From Melaminivora jejuensis (GTDB lineage Bacteria > Pseudomonadota > Gammaproteobacteria > Burkholderiales > Burkholderiaceae_C): a stretch of DNA of 64,000 nt. The number at the start of each line of letters is the position of its first letter. Position 1 is the stretch's first letter. Location of the stretch: the NCBI RefSeq assembly GCF_017811175.1, contig NZ_JACWIJ010000002.1, positions 2,790,001 through 2,854,000 on the forward strand, given 5' to 3'. Shown here piece after piece: positions 8,688 through 17,424 of this stretch. Both the position numbers and the translations under genes were made by a program. Under the pieces are notes generated by a model. It did no database searches and had not been told where the DNA came from. It worked only from the letters and a program-made list of their open reading frames with translations.

Positions 8688-11245
8688 GCGACACCCGCCC
8701 CCTGGCGCAGACTGCCGCCCCCGACACGCCCCGCGTGGTGCGCCTGCAGTTGTGGCTGCCGCTGGGCATGGTGCTGACGGCGCTGGCCATCCTGTGCGTG
8801 CTGCTGGTGGTCGATGGCGGGCGCTACATCGCCAGCTTGCAGCAGTTCGCCGATCGCACCGCGCACGAAGAGCTGCTGCGCACCCGGCGCAGCCTGGAGG
8901 CGGCGCTGCGCCGCACCGATGGCAGCAGCCTGGACGGGCTGGTCACCGGACTGGGCCTGGATCGGGCCGTGCGCCACGCGGCACTGGTCGATGATGCCGG
9001 CGCCATCCTGGCCGCGACACGCCTGGCCTGGAAGGGCGGGGCAGCGCCGCAGCTCATCCCCGACTATCCGCAGCAAGCGGCCCGGCAGGTGCTGCAGACA
9101 CAGCGCGAGGCGCTGGAGCTGTCCATCGCCGGACAGCGGCTGACAGCACTGGCCCCGGTCACCCTGGGCCTGCGCCCGGGCGAGCTGCGCGCCACCCGCC
9201 ATGGCCTGCTGTTGATCGAATATGACCTCTCGCCTCTGGCACGGCAGGCGCTGGGGCATCTGCTGCAGCAGGCGCTGGTCTTCGGCAGCGTGCTGCTGCT
9301 GGGCGCGCTGATTGCGGTGCTGCTGGCGCGCCGCCTCATCCTGCGGCCGCTGCAGGTGCTGCAGCAGGGCCTGGCACGCATCGGCGCGGGTGACTTCACC
9401 CACGTGCCGCGCCTGCGCGGCCGGGGCGAGCTGCGCGAACTGGCCGATGCCATGGCGCGCATGGCCGCCGAACTGCAGGCGCGCAGCGCCGCGCTGCAGG
9501 ACAGCGAGGCACGCTACCGCCAGCTCTCGGACGCCGCCTTCGAGGGCATCGTGCTGCACGAGGACGGCGTGATCGTCGATGGCAACGCCGCTGCCGAGCG
9601 ACTGATGGGCGTGCCGCCGGGCAGCTTGATGGGGCGCGACCTGTTTTCCTTCGTCGCTGCCCATGACATGCCCATCATGCGCCAGCGCGCCCAGCAGGGC
9701 GAGGAAGGCGTCTGGAGCGTCGATCTGCTCGACCACACAGGCAGCATCATTGCCGCCGAGTGCAGCGTGCGCCAGCGCAGCGTGGGTGGGCGCACCCTCC
9801 GCGTGGTGGCCGTGCGCGACATCCGCGAGCGCCTGGCAGCGCAGGCCGAAATCCGCCAGCTCTCGCACGTCGATGCCCTGACCGGCCTGCCCAACCGCCA
9901 CGCCCTGCTGCAGCAGCTGGCCGAGGAAGTCGCCCGGGACGGCCTGCCGGGGCGGCGCGCCGCGCTGGCGGTGCTGAACCTGGACGCCTTCAAGTCGGTC
10001 AACGACTCGCTGGGCATGGCCGCCGGCGACCTGGTGCTGCGCACCATCGCGCGGCGCCTGAGCGCGGCGCTGGTACCCGGGCAGGCTGTGGCGCGCATCA
10101 ACGCCGACAGCTTTGCCCTGCTGATCAGCGGGCTGCAGGGCAGCCTGGAGCAGGCCTCGGCGACGGCGGCGCGCGCTGTGGAAGGGCTGCTGGCCCAGGT
10201 GGCGCAGCCCCTGCATCTGCCCGAGCACGAGCAGGTGCTGCACCTGAGCGCGGCGGCTGGCGTGGTCATGATGCCCAACGACAGCCGCGAGCCGCCCGAG
10301 CTGCTGCGCGAGGCGGAAACCGCCATGCACCAGGCCAAGCAGGCCGGCACGCGTGTGCAGTTCTTCGCCCATGCGCTGCAGCAGGCGGCCAGCGCCCGGC
10401 TGCTGCTGCGCAACGATCTGCGCCAGGCGCTCGACGGCCATGGCCAGCTGCTGCTGCACTACCAGCCGCAGGTGGACAGGCACGGGCAGATCCTGGGCGT
10501 GGAGGCGCTGGTGCGCTGGCAGCACCCTCGGCGCGGCCTGATCCCACCGGGCGAGTTCATCGCCGAGGCCGAGGCCAGCGGCCTGATCGTGCCGCTGGGC
10601 CAATGGGTGCTGGAGGAAGCCGTGAGCTGCCTGCGCCGCTGGCGCAGCCGCGCCGACGAGTTGCCCTGGGCGCGCCAGCTGTCCATGGGCGTCAACGTCA
10701 GCCCGCGCCAGTTCCGCGACAACGACTTCGTGGCGCGCGTGCAGGATGTGCTGGCGTGCGTGGGCGTGGATGCGCTGTCGCTGGAGCTGGAGCTGACCGA
10801 GAACGTGGTCGCCGACGACCTGCAGGCGACGCTGGAGAAGATGGCCGAGCTGCGCCGCCACGGCGTGCGCTTTGCGCTGGATGATTTCGGCACCGGCTAC
10901 TCCAGCCTGTCCTACCTCAAGCACCTGCCCATCAACACCCTGAAGATCGACCGCTCCTTCGTCATGGACATCGGCGCGCCGGTGCAGGACGGCGGCAGCG
11001 GTGGCAAGTCGCCCTCGGTGCTGATCGATGCCATCGTGGCCATGGCGCACCAGCTCGACCTGTGCGTGCTGGCCGAGGGGGTGGAGACGCCCAGCCAGCT
11101 GGCGCGTCTGGTGGCCACCGGCTGCGACGTGTTCCAGGGCTATTACTTCAGCCGCCCCCTGCCCGAGGATGCGCTGGTGGCCTGGGCGCAGGCGCAGGCG
11201 GGCAAGGCTTCGGCGCAAGTTCAGGCCGTCGTCACCGGCCCCTGA
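8684..11245 (+). CDS. Membrane GGDEF-EAL c-di-GMP phosphodiesterase with PAS domain
   Basis: 853 residues. A first membrane helix (about 24-45), a periplasmic segment (~46-204), a second helix (~205-228), a HAMP-like linker, a PAS domain (~290-400), then GGDEF (~410-575) and EAL (~590-840). The GGDEF signature is degenerate (NADSF at 473-477), so cyclase activity is unlikely. The EAL domain keeps EALVRW (from Glu607), ELTENV, DDFGTGYSS, KIDRSFV and LAEGVET, so it should hydrolyse c-di-GMP. Translationally coupled to the upstream binding lipoprotein, which fits ligand control through the periplasmic segment. Its 3' end overlaps glcF convergently by 25 bases. Confidence 0.9.
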   Translation: MSDTRPLAQTAAPDTPRVVRLQLWLPLGMVLTALAILCVLLVVDGGRYIASLQQFADRTAHEELLRTRRSLEAALRRTDGSSLDGLVTGLGLDRAVRHAALVDDAGAILAATRLAWKGGAAPQLIPDYPQQAARQVLQTQREALELSIAGQRLTALAPVTLGLRPGELRATRHGLLLIEYDLSPLARQALGHLLQQALVFGSVLLLGALIAVLLARRLILRPLQVLQQGLARIGAGDFTHVPRLRGRGELRELADAMARMAAELQARSAALQDSEARYRQLSDAAFEGIVLHEDGVIVDGNAAAERLMGVPPGSLMGRDLFSFVAAHDMPIMRQRAQQGEEGVWSVDLLDHTGSIIAAECSVRQRSVGGRTLRVVAVRDIRERLAAQAEIRQLSHVDALTGLPNRHALLQQLAEEVARDGLPGRRAALAVLNLDAFKSVNDSLGMAAGDLVLRTIARRLSAALVPGQAVARINADSFALLISGLQGSLEQASATAARAVEGLLAQVAQPLHLPEHEQVLHLSAAAGVVMMPNDSREPPELLREAETAMHQAKQAGTRVQFFAHALQQAASARLLLRNDLRQALDGHGQLLLHYQPQVDRHGQILGVEALVRWQHPRRGLIPPGEFIAEAEASGLIVPLGQWVLEEAVSCLRRWRSRADELPWARQLSMGVNVSPRQFRDNDFVARVQDVLACVGVDALSLELELTENVVADDLQATLEKMAELRRHGVRFALDDFGTGYSSLSYLKHLPINTLKIDRSFVMDIGAPVQDGGSGGKSPSVLIDAIVAMAHQLDLCVLAEGVETPSQLARLVATGCDVFQGYYFSRPLPEDALVAWAQAQAGKASAQVQAVVTGP

Positions 11246-12513
11246 TCCAGCGCCTCATCCAACGCTTCGTCCAGCACCTCGATCCAGTGCCGCACCGGGG
11301 TGGCCGTGCCGCCCTGCAGGTGCTGGATGCAGCCGACGTTGGCCGAGACGATGGCCGCCGGCGGCTGGTCGGCAAAGACCTCGCCCAGAGCGCCCAGCTT
11401 GCGCTCGCGCAGCTGCTGCGACAGCTGGGGCTGCAGCACCGAGTACGTGCCGGCCGAGCCGCAGCACAGGTGCGCCTCGACGCGCGCCAGGCGCAGCTCG
11501 AAGCCCAGCGCGGCCAGGCCCTGCTCGACACCGCCGCGCAGCTTCTGGCCGTGCTGCAGCGTACACGGCGGATGCCAGGCCAGCGGCGCAGCAGGCGCGC
11601 GCACCCGGCCCTGCAGCCGTGGCACCAGATCGGGCAGCAGTTCGGAGACATCGCGCGCCAGCTGGCTGACGCGGGCGGCGCGCTCGGCATAGCGCGCATC
11701 GCGGCGCAGCAGGTGGCCGTATTCCTTGACCGTGGCGCCGCAGCCCGAAGCGTCGATGACCAGCGCCTCGACCCCGCCGGCCCCGGTGCCGGGCTCGATA
11801 TAGGGCCACCAGGCGTCGATGTTGGCGCGCATCTGCGCCAGGCCGCCATCCTGGTCGTTGAGGTGAAAGCGGATGGCGCCGCAACAGCCGGCCTCGGGAG
11901 CGATCACGCATTCGATGCCGGCGGCGTCCAGCACGCGCGCCGTGGCCGCGCTGATGCCCGGCGCCAGGGTCGGCTGCACGCAGCCGGCCAGCAGCAGCAC
12001 CCGGCGCGCATGGCGGCGCTTGGGCCAGGGCCGGGTGCGCTGCTGCGGTGGCGCGGCAGGCGGCACCTTGTCCTGCAGCGCCGGCGGCAGCAGGCCGCGC
12101 ACGGCCTGGCCCAGCTTCATGGCCGGGGCAAACAGCGACGAGGTCAGGCCCTCCTTGAGCGCCCAGCGCACGGCGCGCTCGCCCATGGGGCGCGGCACCT
12201 GTTCATCGACCAGCTTGCGGCCAATGTCCAGCAGATGGCCATACTGCACGCCGCTGGGGCAGGTGCTCTCGCAGTTGCGGCAGGTCAGGCAGCGATCGAG
12301 GTGCAGTTGCGTGCTGCGCGTGGGCGCGTGGCCCTCCAGCACCTGCTTGATGAGGTAGATGCGCCCGCGCGGGCCGTCGAGCTCATCGCCCAGCAACTGG
12401 TAGGTCGGGCAGGTGGCCGTGCAAAAGCCGCAATGCACGCACTTGCGCACGATGGCTTCGGCCTCCTGCCCCTCGGGCGTGCCGGCGTACTGGGGTGCCA
12501 GGGTGGTCTGCAT
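11221..12513 (-). CDS. glcF: Glycolate oxidase iron-sulfur subunit GlcF
   Basis: 430 residues. Two 4Fe-4S motifs, CVHCGFCTATCP and CLTCRNCESTCP, lie in the first ~80 residues, followed by two CCG-type cysteine domains (CCGAIRFH and CCGSAGTYS), the layout of GlcF. With GlcD and GlcE it oxidises glycolate to glyoxylate at the membrane. The start is the ATG before MQTTLAPQYAG; the longer frame to 12789 is antisense shadow of the DUF1275 gene. glcE lies upstream on the same strand but separated by one gene; glcD is not in the window. Confidence 0.93.
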   Translation of the reverse strand: MQTTLAPQYAGTPEGQEAEAIVRKCVHCGFCTATCPTYQLLGDELDGPRGRIYLIKQVLEGHAPTRSTQLHLDRCLTCRNCESTCPSGVQYGHLLDIGRKLVDEQVPRPMGERAVRWALKEGLTSSLFAPAMKLGQAVRGLLPPALQDKVPPAAPPQQRTRPWPKRRHARRVLLLAGCVQPTLAPGISAATARVLDAAGIECVIAPEAGCCGAIRFHLNDQDGGLAQMRANIDAWWPYIEPGTGAGGVEALVIDASGCGATVKEYGHLLRRDARYAERAARVSQLARDVSELLPDLVPRLQGRVRAPAAPLAWHPPCTLQHGQKLRGGVEQGLAALGFELRLARVEAHLCCGSAGTYSVLQPQLSQQLRERKLGALGEVFADQPPAAIVSANVGCIQHLQGGTATPVRHWIEVLDEALDEALDQGPVTTA

Positions 12514-12550
12514 GGTGTCGTATCCCTTCAAAGTCTGCTGCAGCCGGCCT

Positions 12551-13339
12551 CTACATCCGGCTGTCCGGGCGGCGGCCCGGGCGGCTGCGCCACCAGGCGG
12601 CCAGGCGCTGGGTGTCCATGAGCAGCGGCGGCAGCGACAGGCCCAGCAGCAGCGCCGCCTGCGGCACCACCCAGATGAAGCCGTAGTGCTGGAACGCCGC
12701 CGCGCCCAGCACGCCGCCGATGACGAACAGCGCCAGCAAGCTGGCGTACAGCCGCACGCGCTCGCGATTGGCGCGCACGCGCGCAGCACGCGGCGTGCCA
12801 GTGCGGTTCCAGTACAGCATCTTGCCCAGCTCCATGCCGAGATCGGTGACCACGCCGGTCATGTGCGTGGTGCGGATCTGCGCCGAACTCATCTTGGTGA
12901 CCACGGCGTTTTGTACGCCCATCATGAAAGCCAGCAGCAGCACCGCCAGCGGCACGGCAAAGGGCGTCGGCCACTGCAGCATGATGGCGCCCAGCAGGCC
13001 GAACAGCAGCATCAGCACGGCTTCGAGCAGCAGCGGCAGCGCCCAGGTGCCGTGCAGGCGCTGGCGCCGGCCCCAGTTGACCAGGATGGCCGTGGTGCCC
13101 GCGCCCGACATGAAGGCCCACAGCGCCCCCACCGCCGCCAGCGCCAGGGCGAACTCGCCGATGACCAGGCTGTCGGCCAGCGTGGCCAGAAAGCCCGTCA
13201 TGTGCGAGGTGTACATATGCACTGCCATGAAGCCGCCGGCATTCATGGCGCCAGCGTTGAAGGCCAGCATCAGCCCCAGCGTGCGGTTGGTGGCCACGGT
13301 GCGATGGCGCGCCGTCAGGTGGCGCAGCACGCGGCGCAT
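12551..13339 (-). CDS. YoaK/DUF1275-family membrane protein
   Basis: 262 residues with about six or seven hydrophobic helices. FNAGAMNAGGFMAVHMYTSHMTG at the N-terminus and IRTTHMTGVVTDLGMELG in the middle are the paired signatures of DUF1275. Function unknown in general. The ATG follows the glcE stop by two bases and glcF begins 37 bases after its stop, so it is the middle gene of a glcE-DUF1275-glcF operon. Confidence 0.88.
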   Translation of the reverse strand: MRRVLRHLTARHRTVATNRTLGLMLAFNAGAMNAGGFMAVHMYTSHMTGFLATLADSLVIGEFALALAAVGALWAFMSGAGTTAILVNWGRRQRLHGTWALPLLLEAVLMLLFGLLGAIMLQWPTPFAVPLAVLLLAFMMGVQNAVVTKMSSAQIRTTHMTGVVTDLGMELGKMLYWNRTGTPRAARVRANRERVRLYASLLALFVIGGVLGAAAFQHYGFIWVVPQAALLLGLSLPPLLMDTQRLAAWWRSRPGRRPDSRM

Positions 13340-13341
13340 GG

Positions 13342-14499
13342 TCAGGCCGCCGCAGCAAAGCCAAAGACCCCGGCTGGGTCGAATGCCGCGTACAGACGCT
13401 GGTGGATCGCCTGCAAGGCCGCATCTTTTAGGTCAAAATGGCCTGAAACCCGCTCTGGACAAGCGCTGTCAGCTATGAATAACGAAGCACTTCCGCCCAC
13501 CTCCCGGGCCAGTCGTGCCAGTTGGGCGCCATGCTGCGGCGCCGCCTGCACCCAGCGCAGGCCACCTTGCCACTCGATCAGCGGTGCGCCGACGCCGGCG
13601 GGCAGCTCCAGCACCGGCGCCGTCTGTGGCAGCGACAGGCGCCACAGCGCCAGGGCCGGCTCGCGTGCGGCGAACCAGGGCAGGCGCTGGTCGCGGCAGG
13701 CCTGCCAGTCGGCAGCAGGGCTGCCCGCGCCGGCCGCCCCGGATTCGGCCAGGCGCTGGCCGCCCATGCGCCGGCAGGCGGCCTCGATGGCGGCGCGCGC
13801 GCCGCGCAGGCGCACGTAGAGCTGGCCGATGCCGCCCTCCTCAAGCCAGAAACTGGCATTCAGTGGCAATGGCTGGCCGCCCCAGGCGTGCAGGCGCGCC
13901 AGGGCGTCGTGCTGGGAGCAGTCGGCAAAGTGCAGCGTGGCCTCGGCGGGGGCCACGGGCAGCACCTTCAGGCTGACCTCGGTAATGGCCGCCAGCCGGC
14001 CCCAGGAGCCGGCCATCAGGCGCGAGATGTCGTAGCCGGCGACGTTCTTCATGACCTGCCCGCCAAAGCGCAGCAGCTCGCCCCGGCCATTGACGATCTC
14101 GGCACCCAGCACGAAGTCGCGCACCGCGCCGACGCTGGCGCGCGCCGGGCCGGACAGGCCGGCAGCGACCATGCCGCCGACGGTGCCGCCTGCCTCGTCC
14201 CCCGCTGCAGCCACGCCCGCACCGAAGCGCGGCGGCTCGAAGGCCAGGCACTGGCCGTGCGCGGCCAACAGCGCCTCGACCTCGGCCAGTGGCGTGCCGG
14301 CGCGCACGGTGATGACCAGTTCGCTGGGCTCGTAGCTCAACACCCCGGCATAGGGGCGCATGTCCAGCGCCGGGACTGGCGCACCGGCGCGGCTGTCCGG
14401 ATGAAAATTCTTGCTGCCGCTGCCGGCGATGCGCAGCGGCTGGCGCTGTACGGCGGCATCGCGCACGCGCTTGGTGATCTGGCGAAGGACGGTATCCAT
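13342..14499 (-). CDS. glcE: Glycolate oxidase FAD-binding subunit GlcE
   Basis: 385 residues. A PCMH-type FAD domain (LRIAGSGSKNF, then GTVGGMVAAGLSGPARASVGAVRDFVLG and VMKNVAGYDISRLMAGS) occupies the N-terminal half; the C-terminal end FDPAGVF is a family hallmark. Start at MDTVLRQITKRV. Unusually, a dispersed repeat copy (13431-13482) is embedded in frame and encodes about 17 residues (roughly ADSACPERVSGHF) shortly before the C-terminus. The oxidation partner GlcD is not nearby. Confidence 0.92.
   Translation of the reverse strand: MDTVLRQITKRVRDAAVQRQPLRIAGSGSKNFHPDSRAGAPVPALDMRPYAGVLSYEPSELVITVRAGTPLAEVEALLAAHGQCLAFEPPRFGAGVAAAGDEAGGTVGGMVAAGLSGPARASVGAVRDFVLGAEIVNGRGELLRFGGQVMKNVAGYDISRLMAGSWGRLAAITEVSLKVLPVAPAEATLHFADCSQHDALARLHAWGGQPLPLNASFWLEEGGIGQLYVRLRGARAAIEAACRRMGGQRLAESGAAGAGSPAADWQACRDQRLPWFAAREPALALWRLSLPQTAPVLELPAGVGAPLIEWQGGLRWVQAAPQHGAQLARLAREVGGSASLFIADSACPERVSGHFDLKDAALQAIHQRLYAAFDPAGVFGFAAAA
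13431..13482 (-). repeat. Dispersed repeat, copy 3, inside glcE
   Basis: On the minus strand it reads TTCATAGCTGACAGCGCTTG, then TCCAGAGCGGGTTTCAGGCC, a diverged full-length copy of the family, translated in frame within glcE. Other copies lie in gaps or at gene ends; this one is internal. Confidence 0.7.
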
Positions 14500-14608
14500 G
14501 GCCGGCGATGGTAAGGCGCAGGCCCGCGCAGGCCTTGTGATTTTTCTGAACGCGCGGCGTGAAGTTTTCCGCCCCGACCTGCAGTGCTCGGGCAGCAGGC
14601 CCTGGCAC

Positions 14609-15576
14609 TCAGCCCAGTTCGCACCAGGCCACCGGCAGGGCTGTCGCAGCCACGGGCCTGTGCAGCACCTGGCCGGACAGCGGCAGGCGCGCCAGCTCGG
14701 CCTCGGGCCGACCACCGCTGGCGCTGGTCACGAACAGCGTGTGCCCGTCCGGCCCGCCCAGCACGGGCATGGTCGGGCACTGCACCGGCACGGGCAGATC
14801 GGCCAACACCTCGCCGACCGGCGACAGGCACAGCACGCGCGCACCCTCGTAGGCCGCGCACCAGTAGTTGCCGGCAGCGTCAACGCTGGCGCCATCGGGC
14901 CGACCGCCATAAGGCTGGCCGGCGGCCTCGCACTGCTCGCGCGTGGCAAAGCGGTGCAGCACGCGCGGCGCGTCCACGGGCTGGAGCTGCGCATCGCAGT
15001 CCCAGGCGCGGATGGCGTGCGTGGGCGTGTCGGCAAAGTACAGCGTGCGGCCATCGGGCGCCCAGGCCAGGCCGTTGGCCGTGGCCACGCCGTCGAAGAT
15101 GCGCTGCACCCGCGCCGGGCCGCCGGCGCGCGCATCAATGCAGTACAGCGCACCCACGGGCTGGCGTGCGCCGCTGGCCGGCTCGTGGATGCTGCCGACC
15201 CACAGCCGCCCGAGCGCATCGCACTTGCCGTCGTTGGCGCGCTGGGTGGCGGCATCGAAGGGCAGCCGCGCGATCTCGGCCAGCGGGCCGCCCCACTCGG
15301 ACGCATGGCAGATGTGCCCGCGCAGGGAGACGACCAGGCCGGCGCTGCACCCCCCCTGCGCGCCGGGGCGATGCAGCCTGGCTCGGTCGGCAGGGGCCAG
15401 CGCTCGGGCGCGCTGCCATCCAGGCGCGCGCGCAGCAGGGCGCGGCCAGCGATGTCCACCCAGTACAGGCGCTGTTCGAGCGGGTGCCACAAGGGCGACT
15501 CGCCCAGCAGGGCGGGACTCTGGCCGGGCAGCGCCGACCAGGAAGAGGGGCAAGAGGCAGGAGCAGGGGCGGACAT
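14609..15576 (-). pseudogene. SMP-30/gluconolactonase family protein, frameshifted
   Basis: Sugar-lactone lactonase type beta-propeller. The N-terminus (LLGESPLWHPLEQRLYWVDI) lies in one frame from the ATG at 15576; the rest (RGHICHASEWGG..., NDGKCDALGRLWVGSIHE, ANGLAWAPDGRTLYFADT) lies in another down to 14609. The switch falls at a run of seven G on the coding strand (15350-15356); six would restore one frame. Metal-binding residues (N and D of NDGKCD, and the D of the ANGLAWAPDG region) are present. It is on the same strand as glcE, about 110 bases upstream. Probably a homopolymer indel, real or technical. Confidence 0.8.
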
Positions 15577-15629
15577 GGCGGCCATTGTGGGACAGGGCCA
15601 CCGGGCCTGTCACCCTTCAGCGCGGCAAC

Positions 15630-16826
15630 TCAGGAATTGACCATGTCCGAGGTGGCGCGAATCCGGTGGATGGCCAGGTCGGCGCCCATGAACTCATCCT
15701 CGCGGCTCAAACGGATGCCCACCAGACGGCGCAGCGTGGCATACACCGCCAGCCCGCCCAGACAGGCGATGGCCACGCCCAGCAACGTACCCAGCACTTG
15801 GCTCCAGAAGCTCACACCGCCCAGCCCGCCCAGGGCGCGCTGGCCGAAGATGCCGCAGGCGATGCCGCCCCAGGTGCCGCACAGACCATGCAGCGGCCAC
15901 ACGCCCAGCACGTCGTCGATCTTCCAGCGGTTTTGCGTCCAGGTGAACAGCTGCACGAAAATTAGCCCGGCCACGGCGCCGATCAGCAGCGCCGCCAGCG
16001 GATGCACGATGTCGGAACCCGCGCAGATGGCCACCAGACCGGCCAGCGGGCCGTTGTGCACGAAGCCTGGATCATTGCGCCCGCTCAGGGTGGCGGCGAT
16101 GGTGCCGCCCACCATGGCCATGAGCGAGTTCATCGCCACCAGCCCGGTGATCTTGTCCAGCGACTGCGCGCTCATCACGTTGAAGCCGAACCAGCCTACG
16201 ATCAGAATCCAGGCGCCCAGGGCAAGGAACGGGATGCTCGAGGGTGGGTGCGCCGTCACGCCGCCCGCAGCGTAGTGCCCGCGGCGCGCGCCCAGTTGCA
16301 GCACCGCCATCAGGGCAATCCAGCCGCCCACCGCGTGTACCACGACCGAGCCGGCGAAGTCGTGGAAAGGCGCGCCCAGGTGCCTCGTCAGCCAGTCCTG
16401 CAGCCCGAAGGCGCCATTCCAGGCAATGCCCTCGAAAAACGGATAGACGAAGCCGACGATGAAGAAGGTGGCCGCCAACTGCGGAGCAAAGCGCGCGCGC
16501 TCGGCAATGCCTCCCGAGACGATGGCCGGCACGGCGGCGGCAAAGGTCAGCAGGAAGAAAAAGCGTGTCAGGTCATAGCCGTTGTGCTCGGCCAATGCCG
16601 GCGCGCCGCTGAAGAAGTGGATGCCGTAGGCGATGCCATAGCCAATGAAGAAGTACGACAGCGTGGAGACCGAGAAATCCACCAGGATCTTGACCAGGGC
16701 GTTGACCTGATTCTTGGGGCGCACGGTGCCCAGTTCGAGGAAGGCAAAGCCGGCGTGCATAGCCAGGATCAGGATGGCGCCCAGGAGGATGAACAGGACG
16801 TCTTCAGGAGTGTGCGGGGTGGGCAT
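15630..16826 (-). CDS. amtB: Ammonium transporter AmtB
   Basis: 398 residues, about eleven membrane helices, inner membrane ammonium channel. The twin pore histidines are visible in DFAGSVVVHAVGG and WPLHGLCGTWGG, and GWFGFN and the FFLLTF region are family-typical. It lies downstream of glnK on the same strand, the usual glnK-amtB pair in which GlnK blocks the channel under nitrogen sufficiency. There is no N-terminal signal-peptide extension; the protein begins directly at MPTPHTPEDVLF. Confidence 0.94.
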   Translation of the reverse strand: MPTPHTPEDVLFILLGAILILAMHAGFAFLELGTVRPKNQVNALVKILVDFSVSTLSYFFIGYGIAYGIHFFSGAPALAEHNGYDLTRFFFLLTFAAAVPAIVSGGIAERARFAPQLAATFFIVGFVYPFFEGIAWNGAFGLQDWLTRHLGAPFHDFAGSVVVHAVGGWIALMAVLQLGARRGHYAAGGVTAHPPSSIPFLALGAWILIVGWFGFNVMSAQSLDKITGLVAMNSLMAMVGGTIAATLSGRNDPGFVHNGPLAGLVAICAGSDIVHPLAALLIGAVAGLIFVQLFTWTQNRWKIDDVLGVWPLHGLCGTWGGIACGIFGQRALGGLGGVSFWSQVLGTLLGVAIACLGGLAVYATLRRLVGIRLSREDEFMGADLAIHRIRATSDMVNS

Positions 16827-16921
16827 GGAAGCTCCCTGGAAAGGTGGAAAAAGCGCAGCAATAGGCAGCCGTTGACAGCACGCAGGCGCAGGTCATGGCT
16901 GTTCAGGGGATGTTCACGAGT

Positions 16922-17260
16922 TCAGACGGCCGCGTCGCCGGTCTCACCCGTGCGGATGCGCACGGTCTGGAGCAGCTCGGTGATGAAGACCTTTCCATCA
17001 CCGATCTTGCCGGTGCGGGCAGCCGCTTCAATGGCCTCGACGACGGTCTCGAGCAGGGCGTCGGGCACGGCGGTCTCGATGCGGATCTTGGGCAGGAAAT
17101 CCACTGCGTACTCGGCACCGCGGTACAGCTCGGTGTGCCCTTTTTGCCGGCCAAAACCCCGAACTTCGGTGACCGTCAGGCCTTGCACGCCTGCAGCCGA
17201 CAAGGCACGGCGCACCTCGTCGAGCTTGAACGGCTTGATGATGGCGGTGACCATTTTCAT
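16922..17260 (-). CDS. glnK: Nitrogen regulatory protein P-II (GlnK)
   Basis: 112 residues, full length. The start MKMVTAIIKPFKLDEVR, the T-loop with the uridylylated tyrosine at position 51 (TELYRGAEY), and GKIGDGKVFI in the B-loop region are all intact. It senses 2-oxoglutarate and ATP/ADP and controls AmtB and nitrogen assimilation. It precedes amtB with a 95-base gap, so the pair is most likely one operon. An AT-rich segment of about 70 bases upstream (17300-17360) separates it from comM and probably holds its promoter. Confidence 0.95.
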   Translation of the reverse strand: MKMVTAIIKPFKLDEVRRALSAAGVQGLTVTEVRGFGRQKGHTELYRGAEYAVDFLPKIRIETAVPDALLETVVEAIEAAARTGKIGDGKVFITELLQTVRIRTGETGDAAV

Positions 17261-17424
17261 GGCGCGAATCCTTTCGGAAAGCTTTGTGGAAGATCAGATG
17301 TTGCGCCGCACCATTATGCATATTCAGCATCAGGTCATGCATTTATTTTTTATCCCTGTTGGGCTTCCCGGCCTGGGCACAGCCCGCTAAAGTGCCGGGC
17401 ACCTATGCTTTGCCCTCCCAGCCG

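Noticed and set aside
8123..11218. 1031-codon open frame on the minus strand
   Set aside because: Shadow of the GGDEF-EAL gene and the upstream lipoprotein: His/Gln/Arg-rich, no domains, as is common antisense to GC-rich genes.
17300..17360. Possible NtrC or sigma-54 site upstream of glnK (ATGGTGC)
   Set aside because: Only one half-site; no GG-N10-GC pair at the right distance. Not enough to call.
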